The position numbers and the translations under genes were made by a program. A DNA stretch of 64,000 bases from Methylocella tundrae. GTDB taxonomy: Bacteria > Pseudomonadota > Alphaproteobacteria > Rhizobiales > Beijerinckiaceae. The notes beneath the pieces were generated by a model, which was not told the DNA's origin, did no database searches, and was given only the letters and a program-made list of their open reading frames with translations. The stretch is from the NCBI RefSeq assembly GCF_038024855.1, contig NZ_CP139089.1:3747501-3811500 (forward strand), in the 5' to 3' direction. This document shows positions 57,533-64,000 of this stretch, in pieces (the stretch's first letter is position 1; each line of letters begins with the position of its first letter).

Positions 57533-57792
57533 TCATGCATCATTGAAGTTGCCGAGCTGAAGCCGCTTTTGAGGCGGCTTTCCGATGTTGCGTGCGTCGC
57601 ATGATTTCAAGCAAGCATAAGGGCCCAAAAATTGTTGCGGCGACGCGACACGAGATGGCCTGCGAGGTTTTCGGCGCTGACCGGCGCCGACGGCGCGATC
57701 AGTATGAAGGAGATCGTCCATCATATCGAGGACGATCATGTCGCGGAGCAGTTCGCTCGCCTCCCAAGGCCGCTGGTCGAACCTGTCGGCGA

Positions 57793-57841
57793 GAGCATAT
57801 CCCGATCAGATCGGTTCGATCTGATCGACAAGGATATGCTC
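57793..57841. repeat. Palindromic element, hairpin 1
   Basis: GAGCATATCC (57793-57802) pairs with GGATATGCTC (57832-57841), and inside it CGATCAGATCG (57803-57813) pairs with CGATCTGATCG (57817-57827) around GTT: 21 paired bases with a 4-nt bulge (ACAA). Elements starting GAGCAT and ending near GCGCTCT are dispersed in rhizobial genomes; this one has that look. The stretch 57533-57792 before it holds no supported gene. Confidence 0.7.
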
Positions 57842-57856
57842 AAGTTTTTGAATCTG

Positions 57857-57904
57857 GAGCGATTTCTGATCGATCGAATGACTCCATTCGATCGGAAAGC
57901 GCTC
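57857..57904. repeat. Palindromic element, hairpin 2, abutting the folE stop
   Basis: GAGCGATTTC (57857-57866) pairs with GAAAGCGCTC (57895-57904) with one mismatch, and CGATCGAATG (57871-57880) with CATTCGATCG (57885-57894) around ACTC. It ends at the first base of the folE stop codon, so on the folE transcript it would form a 3' hairpin. With hairpin 1 it makes a 112-bp double palindrome. Confidence 0.7.
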
Positions 57905-58473
57905 TAGGCTCGCGTCAGGCGCAGAAACTCTTCGCGCGTGCGCGGGTCGTCCCGGATGATGCCGCGCAGGCGGCTGGTTGTGAGGGTGGTTCCGAGCGTG
58001 TTGACGCCGCGCAGCGTCATGCAGCTGTGCTCGGCCTCGATCACCACGCCAACGCCCTTCGGCTCCAGAATGTCCTGGATGGCGTCTGCGATCTCGGCGG
58101 TCAGTTTCTCCTGGATCTGCAGCCGGCGCGCAAAACCATGCACAACGCGGGCGAGCTTTGAGATGCCGACCACCCGATTGCTCGGCAGATAACCGACATG
58201 CGCGCGGCCGATCACCGGAAGCATATGGTGCTCGCAAAAACTGACGACGGGAATGTCCCGCATCACGACAAGCTCGTCGTAACCGCCAACCTCCTCGAAT
58301 GTGCGTTCGAGGTACGTTCGTGGGTCGGTCGCGTATCCCGCGAACAGCTCACGATAAGACCGCGCCACGCGTCCGGGCGTGTCGAGGAGGCCTTCGCGAT
58401 CTGGATCATCGCCCGCCCATTCGATCAGCACCCTGACAGCGGCTTCCGCGTCGGCCTGTGTCGGCTTCGCCAT
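57904..58473 (-). CDS. folE: GTP cyclohydrolase I
   Basis: A 189-residue type IA enzyme making 7,8-dihydroneopterin triphosphate from GTP, the first step to folate and possibly methanopterin. Zinc ligands are C80 and H83 (SFCEHHMLP) and C151 (EHSCMTLRG); VGISKLARVVHGFARRLQIQE is the family helix. GGAG 8 nt upstream sets ATG 58473, which gives the normal length. Its stop codon touches a palindromic repeat. Confidence 0.97.
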   Translation of the reverse strand: MAKPTQADAEAAVRVLIEWAGDDPDREGLLDTPGRVARSYRELFAGYATDPRTYLERTFEEVGGYDELVVMRDIPVVSFCEHHMLPVIGRAHVGYLPSNRVVGISKLARVVHGFARRLQIQEKLTAEIADAIQDILEPKGVGVVIEAEHSCMTLRGVNTLGTTLTTSRLRGIIRDDPRTREEFLRLTRA

Positions 58474-58871
58474 TCTTACGTCTCCAGAATCATGTGTTAA
58501 GGCCAGCGGACCGCCATTGGCACGGTAATACAATGAAAAGGCGTGAGGCAATTCGATTGCGTGGCCAATGGCCGCTTCGCCGGCCCTCTTGCGCGCCGGG
58601 CGAGACGCGATGAGAACCGCGGCGGGCACGCTCGTCGCCACCGAGGAAACGCCCCCGCATCCTGATTATTCCGGCAAAGCGCAGCTTGAGTCCGCCATCG
58701 TGGCGTTTTAGTCTGTTGTGTCATGAATCAGAGGAGCCAGGCAGGATTTCCGGCGCTGACGCCCATCGTCTTGATTCGACTTCCTCTTTCCGAAACCATG
58801 TCGATTCATCCGCCCGCGATGGCCTGTCAAAGGCCGGAACGCGATCAGCGGCCCCTCCCGAAGGCGATGCA

Positions 58872-59525
58872 TTGAGCGCTTTTGCTTCACCCCAGATGCT
58901 GATCGAGGCCCTGAGCGTCGCGAGCGCGGCGGCGATTTCTTATGGATCGACCAATTTCGACAATATGGTCGTCCTTTCGGCCTATGGCGCGAGGCCCGGC
59001 TACCACCCTTCTTTCGTGCGGCTCACATTCGTTCTGGTCTGTGTGACGGTCCTCGCCGTCAGCCTCGCCCTGGCTCGCGCCGCCGACGCCCTGCCGGCGG
59101 AAAGCATCCGCTATCTTGGCTTGATCCCGATTGGGCTCGGCGGCTATCAGCTCATGCAACTCATCACGAGCCAGCTCGGCATGAACCAGGCCGGCCGTGA
59201 CGACGAATTGATTGGCGAGCCGCGAGGTCCAATCGGTCTTTACGCCTATCTCGGGTTTGCGACGGTCCTGCTGGCGAACAGCAGCGACAGCGTCAGCGTG
59301 CTGACGCCGCTCTTCGCGGACTTGAAGCCGGCCTTCGTTCCCGCCTGTTTCATCGCCGCGATGGCGGTCGCCATTTTGATGAGCGCGCTGGCCGCACTGC
59401 TTGCGCGCCACCCGATTTCGCGGTCTTTCCTTGAGAAGATGGCGAAATGGATCTTGCCGTTCCTGCTAATTGCGATCGGCGCGCTGATCCTTACGGATCG
59501 GCCCGCTGACATTTTTGTGGGTTGA
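58872..59525 (+). CDS. CadD-like (cadmium resistance transporter family) membrane protein
   Basis: About 217 residues, six membrane helices in two halves. The first half has AAISYGSTNFDNMVVLSAYG, the second LLANSSDSVSVLTPLFADL, each with an N/S-x-D core, as in the Cad/LysE-related transporters. Substrate is unknown; cadmium is only the family name. The start is unsure: TTG 58872 with GAAGG upstream, or ATG 58896. It diverges from folE. Confidence 0.7.
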   Translation: MSAFASPQMLIEALSVASAAAISYGSTNFDNMVVLSAYGARPGYHPSFVRLTFVLVCVTVLAVSLALARAADALPAESIRYLGLIPIGLGGYQLMQLITSQLGMNQAGRDDELIGEPRGPIGLYAYLGFATVLLANSSDSVSVLTPLFADLKPAFVPACFIAAMAVAILMSALAALLARHPISRSFLEKMAKWILPFLLIAIGALILTDRPADIFVG

Positions 59526-59573
59526 GCAGCAAACGCCGATCGACCGGCGAGATCTGAAGCGACCGCCAGAACC

Positions 59574-59975
59574 TCAACCGGCGCTGGCCTCTTGCGTGAG
59601 CACGGCGAGGCCGTTTTCAAGAGCTGCAACCGTCTCCTCCACGGCGTCGCCAAGGCGGTGCCGGCGGACGAGCCATGCTGGATCGTTTGAGGAAAGCCAA
59701 ACCTTGCCATCGGCGTCCTGCCAGATAAGCGCCTTCATGGGCAGGTCGAGGCCGATCTCCTGATTGTGCTGCATTAGCGGCGTGCCCGTGCGGGGGCTCC
59801 CGAAAATCAACAGCAAAGTCGGCCGAAGAGTCATGCCGGCTTCGCCCGCGCCCGCCGCGTGGTCGATCTTGGCGAAGAGCGTCACCTTATGCGCTTTGAG
59901 CGCGGCCTCGAAGCGGCTGACCGTTTCCTCGACCGTATGAGGGCTCGAAACGGTGATTACACCATTGTCCAACAT
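59574..59975 (-). CDS. DUF302 domain protein
   Basis: A 133-residue protein with the DUF302 fold: VEETVSRFEAALKAHKVTLFAKIDHAAGA, RPTLLLIFGSPRTGTPLM and LDLPMKALIWQD. Family members have been tied to envelope or redox stress, without a fixed function. There is no signal peptide. It lies 15 bp downstream of rnr on the same strand and may be read with it. Confidence 0.93.
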   Translation of the reverse strand: MLDNGVITVSSPHTVEETVSRFEAALKAHKVTLFAKIDHAAGAGEAGMTLRPTLLLIFGSPRTGTPLMQHNQEIGLDLPMKALIWQDADGKVWLSSNDPAWLVRRHRLGDAVEETVAALENGLAVLTQEASAG

Positions 59976-59990
59976 GAATTGCCCCTGCGT

Positions 59991-62339
59991 TCATCTCGAT
60001 GAGCGGTTATGACGCTGCGCTTTCTCACCTTTGCCGGCCTGTTTGAGCGCGGTCCTTGGGGCGCGGGGACCGCCCGCGCTCAAAAGTTCGAAACGCAAGG
60101 CCCCGGCAAGCGGGGCCGCCTCGACCAGCTTCACCGTGACGATGTCGCCGAGCCGATGCATCTTACCGGTACGCGAGCCGATCAGCGCGTGCAAACGCTC
60201 GTCATGGCGAAAATAATCATCGCCCAGCATCGAGGCTGGAATGAATCCGTCGGCGCCGGTGTCGTGCAACCGGATGAAGAGGCCGGCGCGGGTCGCCCCT
60301 GAAATGCGTCCCTCGAAGGTCGCGCCGACCTTGTCGGCAAGATGCGCCGCGATCAGCCTTTCGATGGTCTCGCGCTCGGCCGCCATGGCTCTGCGTTCGG
60401 CGGCGGAAATCTTCGCCGCGACCTCGGTCAGTTCTTCCCGCGCATTTGGGGGCAGGCCGTCGGGGCCAAGACGAAGCGCCGAGATCAGCGCGCGATGGAC
60501 GATGAGGTCGGCGTAACGGCGGATCGGTGAGGTAAAATGCGCGTAGCGGTGCAAATTAAGGCCGAAATGGCCATAGTTTTCAACTACATATTCAGCCTGC
60601 GCCTGTGTGCGTAAAACGATCTCATTGACGAGATGCTCATTGTCGGTGTCCTTGACCTGAGCCAGAATGCCGTTGAACTGCTCGGCCCTGATAACCTGCC
60701 CCTTCGCGAGCTTGATCCCGATCGAGGATAGAAACTCCGCGAGATTGTTGAGCTTTTCGACCGAAGGCTCGTCATGCGCGCGATAGATCAGCGCCTGATG
60801 CTTGGCCTCGAGCGTTTCGGCCGCCGCGACATTGGCGAGGATCATGAATTCCTCGATCAGCCGATGCGCGTCGAGCCGCGTCGGAATGACGACGCTGTGG
60901 ACTCCGCCTTCTTCGTTGAGGATGATTTTCCGCTCGGGCAGGTCGAGGTCCAAAGGCCCCCGCGCATCGCGGGCGCGTTTCAGCGCGGCGTAGGCCTCAT
61001 AGAGCGGCGCCAGCACGCCCGCGACGAGCGGGGCTGTCGCCTCGTCGGCCGCGCCGTCGATCGCCGCCTGCGCCTGGCCATAGGCGAGCTTTGCCGCCGA
61101 GCGCATCATCACGCGATGAAAGCTGTGCGTGAGCTTATGTCCGTCCGCCGCGACGACCATGCGCACGGCGAGAGCAGGCCTGTCCTCATGTGGCCGCAGC
61201 GAGCAGAGGTCGTTTGAAATGCGCTCCGGCAGCATCGGCACGACGCGGTCGGGGAAATAGACCGAATTGCCGCGCTCCAGCGCGTCGCGGTCGAGCGGCG
61301 AGCCGGGCCGGACATAGGCCGCGACATCGGCGATGGCGACGCGCAGGATGAAGCCGCCACGATTATTGGGGTCAGGGTCGGCTTCGGCGTGAACCGCGTC
61401 GTCGTGGTCCTTGGCGTCGGCCGGATCAATGGTGACGAGCGGGATTTGACGCCAGTCTTCGCGCCCATCCATGGTCGCGGGGCGCGCGCGATCAGCCTCC
61501 GCGATGGTCTCGGGCCGGAAGACATTGGGGATCTTATGGGTGTGGAGGGCGATGAGGCTCACCGCCTTTTCGCTGTCGAAAGCGCCAAGGCGCTCGCGCA
61601 CGCGGGCCGAGGGAAGGCCGAGCCGTCCGGTACGCAAAATCTCGACGGCGACGAGGTCGCCTTCGCGCGCGTCTCCCTCCTGGCCGGGATGTACGTCGAG
61701 TTCGCCGCGATTGGCGTTCTTCTTGTCGACCGGTAAAACGCGGCCGCCGCCACCCGGCCGTTCGCGGAAAATGCCGAGAATCTGCGATCTGGCGCGTTCC
61801 AGAAGCTTAACGACACGCCCGCTATAGGCGGGCTCGCCCGGCTTTGCGTCAGGCAGGGGCTCGACACGCAAAAGCGCGCGATCGCCGACGCCAGGCGCCG
61901 GCGCCCCCGGTCTTTGCCTGCGCGGGATGCCGACGATGATTTTCGGCTGCGGTCCTTGCGCCGCGTCCCAATCGACGGGAGCGGCGAGAAAATCGCCGTC
62001 GCGGTCGCGGCTGAAAAAGTCGGCGAGCACGGTCGCAGGCAAAAGCCCAGCCTTGTGCAGCCCTTTGCGGCGGCGTTCGATGGCGCCTTCGGCTTCGAGT
62101 TCCTTCAGGAGCCGTTTGAGGGCGATGCGGTCATCGCCCCTGATGTCGAAGGCGCGGGCGATCTCGCGCTTGCTGATTTTCGCCGGCGATCTGCCGGAAG
62201 ACATTTGCTCGCCCTGCGCCTCCCGCTCTCTGGCGATGAAGGCGACGATATCTTCCCGCGAGGGCGCGGGGCGAGGGGTCTGCTGCGCGCCTTGCGCAGC
62301 CTTGGAGCCGGACTTTCCTGGACCGGCGGGTTTATTCAC
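59991..62339 (-). CDS. rnr: Ribonuclease R
   Basis: A 782-residue 3'-5' exoribonuclease that degrades structured RNA. An N-terminal helix-turn-helix-like part and cold-shock domains (about 1-245) precede the RNB catalytic domain (about 255-600) with DPADAKDHDDAVHAE, RVAIADVAAYV and SVYFPDRVVPMLPE; the S1 domain (about 645-735) has ATFEGRISGATRAGLFIRL. The tail is basic. Start is GTG 62339, overlapping the topA stop by 4 nt (GTGA-type). Confidence 0.96.
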   Translation of the reverse strand: MNKPAGPGKSGSKAAQGAQQTPRPAPSREDIVAFIAREREAQGEQMSSGRSPAKISKREIARAFDIRGDDRIALKRLLKELEAEGAIERRRKGLHKAGLLPATVLADFFSRDRDGDFLAAPVDWDAAQGPQPKIIVGIPRRQRPGAPAPGVGDRALLRVEPLPDAKPGEPAYSGRVVKLLERARSQILGIFRERPGGGGRVLPVDKKNANRGELDVHPGQEGDAREGDLVAVEILRTGRLGLPSARVRERLGAFDSEKAVSLIALHTHKIPNVFRPETIAEADRARPATMDGREDWRQIPLVTIDPADAKDHDDAVHAEADPDPNNRGGFILRVAIADVAAYVRPGSPLDRDALERGNSVYFPDRVVPMLPERISNDLCSLRPHEDRPALAVRMVVAADGHKLTHSFHRVMMRSAAKLAYGQAQAAIDGAADEATAPLVAGVLAPLYEAYAALKRARDARGPLDLDLPERKIILNEEGGVHSVVIPTRLDAHRLIEEFMILANVAAAETLEAKHQALIYRAHDEPSVEKLNNLAEFLSSIGIKLAKGQVIRAEQFNGILAQVKDTDNEHLVNEIVLRTQAQAEYVVENYGHFGLNLHRYAHFTSPIRRYADLIVHRALISALRLGPDGLPPNAREELTEVAAKISAAERRAMAAERETIERLIAAHLADKVGATFEGRISGATRAGLFIRLHDTGADGFIPASMLGDDYFRHDERLHALIGSRTGKMHRLGDIVTVKLVEAAPLAGALRFELLSAGGPRAPRTALKQAGKGEKAQRHNRSSR

Positions 62340-64000
62340 GCGTGTTTGGCCTTTTTCTGTTTATCCGCCGCTGGTTTAGGGGCGGGTTTTTGTGAGCCCG
62401 CAGGCTTTCGCGCCGGCGCGGGTTTGAGATTTGCCGTCGGCTCGAAAGGCGGACCGTCGTCGTCCCCCTCGGAGGCTTTCGCTTTCGACGCGGCGGCTTT
62501 CGACGCGCCCGCCTTGGCGCCATTTGTCTTGGGCGCGGCTTTCGCAGCTGTCTTCTTCGGCGCGGCGGCTTTCTTTTTCGCTCCGCCGCCAGCCGCTTCC
62601 TTGTCTTCGATCAGGCGGATCGCTTCCTCCAGCGTGATCGTCTCTGCCGAGGCGTTCGCCTTGAGGGTCGCGTTGGTCTTGCCGTGATTGACATAAGCGC
62701 CAAATCGTCCGGCCCGCACCGTGATCGGGCCGCCTGACGGATGCTCGCCAAGCAGGCGCCCCTGAATGGGACCGCCGCCGCCCGACGCCTTGGCGCTCAG
62801 AAGCTCCAGGGCGCCCTCAAGCGTCAATGTGGTGGGGTCGGCGTCCTTCAGCAAGGTCGCATTGACTTTGCCGTGGCTGACATAGGGTCCGTAACGCCCC
62901 GCCTTGATCGTGACCGGACCGCCGGACGGATGTTCGCCAAGGACCCGGGCGGGCGCGCTTTCCGAAGCGCCGAAGCGCCGGCCGGTGAGCCCGCTTTCCT
63001 TGGCGATGATGAGATCGATCGCGCGATTGCCGCCGATGCTCAAAATATCCTCGTCCTTGCCAATATTGGCGTAGGTCTTGCCGTGCTGGACGTATGGACC
63101 GTAGCGTCCGATGCCCGCGACGACAGGCTCTTTCGTCTCGGGATGCTTGGCGACTTCGCGCGGCAGGGATAAAAGCCCGATCGCCTGCTCCAGCGTCAGA
63201 TCGCCGGGAGAAATCGTCTTCGGCAGGGACGAGCGCTTCGGCTTTTCGGCCTCTCCCTGCTGCACATAGGCGCCGAAACGCCCGTCGCGCAGCGTGACCT
63301 CCTCACCCGTCTCGGGGTCGATTCCAAGCACCTTGACGCCGGGACGATCGCCTTCGACGGCCTCGGCGTTTTCGCCATTGCCGCCCGCGAGCGTGCGCGT
63401 GAATTTGCACTCGGGATAATTCGAGCAGCCGACGAAGGCGCCGAATTTGCCGAGCTTCAGCGACAGCTGGCCGTCCGCGCAGGATGGGCAGGCGCGTGGA
63501 TTCGATCCGTCCGCTTTCGCGGGGAAAATATGCGGCCCCAAAATCTCATTCAGGCTGTCCAGCACCTGCGTCGTGCGCAGATCCTTGGTGCCGGCGAGAG
63601 CGCCGGAAAAATCGAGCCAGAAATCGCGGAGCACCTGCTTCCAGTCGATTTCATGATTGGAGATGCGGTCGAGTTTTTCCTCCAGGTCGGCGGTGAAGTC
63701 ATAGCCGACGTAGCGCGTGAAAAAGCTTTCAAGAAACGCCGTGACGAGACGGCCCTTGTCCTCGGGGTAAAGACGTTTTTTCTCGATCCGCACATAGTCG
63801 CGCTCACGCAGCACCGCCAGCGTTGAGGCATAGGTCGAGGGCCGGCCAATGCCGAGCTCTTCCATGCGCTTCACCAGCGTCGCTTCGGTGAAGCGCGGCG
63901 GCGGCTCGGTGAAATGCTGGGTCGCGTCGATGCGCTCCTTGGTCAGCCGCTCGTCCCTCGCCATGTCCGGGAGACGGCTTGAATCTTCGTCTTCCTCGTC
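62336..64000 (-). CDS. topA: DNA topoisomerase I, 3' part (5' end beyond the window)
   Basis: The frame is open to the window end; the last 554 residues are visible. RPSTYASTLAVLRERDYV and FTADLEEKLDRI belong to the catalytic core; the active-site Tyr lies beyond the edge. A zinc-finger block (CPSCADGQLSLKLGKFGAFVGC and PEC, split here) follows, then repeated GRYGPYVSHGK-type C-terminal domains and a Lys/Ala/Pro-rich tail of about 100 residues. It relaxes negative supercoils. The operon topA-rnr-DUF302 is implied by overlaps. Confidence 0.96.
   Translation of the reverse strand, partial: DEEDEDSSRLPDMARDERLTKERIDATQHFTEPPPRFTEATLVKRMEELGIGRPSTYASTLAVLRERDYVRIEKKRLYPEDKGRLVTAFLESFFTRYVGYDFTADLEEKLDRISNHEIDWKQVLRDFWLDFSGALAGTKDLRTTQVLDSLNEILGPHIFPAKADGSNPRACPSCADGQLSLKLGKFGAFVGCSNYPECKFTRTLAGGNGENAEAVEGDRPGVKVLGIDPETGEEVTLRDGRFGAYVQQGEAEKPKRSSLPKTISPGDLTLEQAIGLLSLPREVAKHPETKEPVVAGIGRYGPYVQHGKTYANIGKDEDILSIGGNRAIDLIIAKESGLTGRRFGASESAPARVLGEHPSGGPVTIKAGRYGPYVSHGKVNATLLKDADPTTLTLEGALELLSAKASGGGGPIQGRLLGEHPSGGPITVRAGRFGAYVNHGKTNATLKANASAETITLEEAIRLIEDKEAAGGGAKKKAAAPKKTAAKAAPKTNGAKAGASKAAASKAKASEGDDDGPPFEPTANLKPAPARKPAGSQKPAPKPAADKQKKAKHA

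Noticed and set aside
57632..57907. 91-codon plus-strand frame before folE
   Set aside because: Its second half is the translation of the palindromic element and its stop lies in it; the first half is not recognisable.

Overview
The window is high-GC DNA from an alphaproteobacterium of the order Hyphomicrobiales. The protein set (VIT-family transporter, DUF6111, DUF1285, DUF4159, Zur, CpoB, FtsH, RhlE, HisZ) fits that order. A formaldehyde-activating-enzyme (Fae) paralogue and a lanmodulin-type EF-hand protein point to a methylotroph, most likely in or near Beijerinckiaceae or Methylocystaceae. This placement is inferred from gene content; no rRNA gene is present.

Layout. 1-8.2 kb is a metal-acquisition locus: the tail of a universal stress protein, a TonB-dependent siderophore receptor (minus strand), and diverging from it PepSY protein-piuC-exbB-exbD-tonB, then a lanmodulin homologue. 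The divergent promoter region holds two Irr (ICE)-like palindromes. 8.6-20 kb is mostly core metabolism: transaldolase, L32, mtgA, a polyprenyl synthase, ispG, zur, 3-hydroxybutyrate dehydrogenase with a patatin lipase, tspO, a maleylacetoacetate isomerase-like GST, and rhlE. It also contains an outer-membrane protein that joins an Omp25-like barrel to an omptin-like barrel. 21-24 kb is an orphan pair of glycosyltransferases. 25-29 kb is hisS-hisZ-hisG followed by a stand-alone Trypco1-domain gene. 29.6-34.8 kb has an SbmA/YddA-type ABC exporter, an IHF-alpha paralogue and groES-groEL with a CIRCE operator and a clear sigma-70 promoter. 35-38 kb has cytochrome b561, a VIT transporter, the Fae paralogue and a PTR1-type pteridine reductase. 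38-46 kb has two divergent conserved blocks: DUF1285-CoA pyrophosphatase-DUF6111-cca, and moxR-DUF58-DUF4159. 46.6-56 kb is cell envelope and housekeeping: pal, DUF1176, ftsH-tilS-cpoB, glmM, two small Cys-rich secreted proteins and moeB. At 56.4-57.5 kb a tRNA-Gln gene is followed by a 1.07-kb remnant island bounded by a 23-bp duplication of the tRNA 3' end. 57.8-64 kb has a palindromic repeat, folE, a cadmium-transporter-like gene, DUF302, rnr and the 3' part of topA.

How the genes work together. The first 8 kb can be read as one system: import of a metal chelate through the outer membrane, energised by the linked TonB-ExbB-ExbD, with reduction or release by the PepSY protein and PiuC, next to a secreted protein built like the lanthanide-binding lanmodulin. 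The Fae paralogue lacks the catalytic histidine and sits beside a pteridine reductase, so the pair may concern pterin cofactors of C1 metabolism rather than formaldehyde condensation. The most unusual items are the lanmodulin homologue next to a TonB system, the His-less Fae, the omptin fusion and the small tRNA-Gln island.
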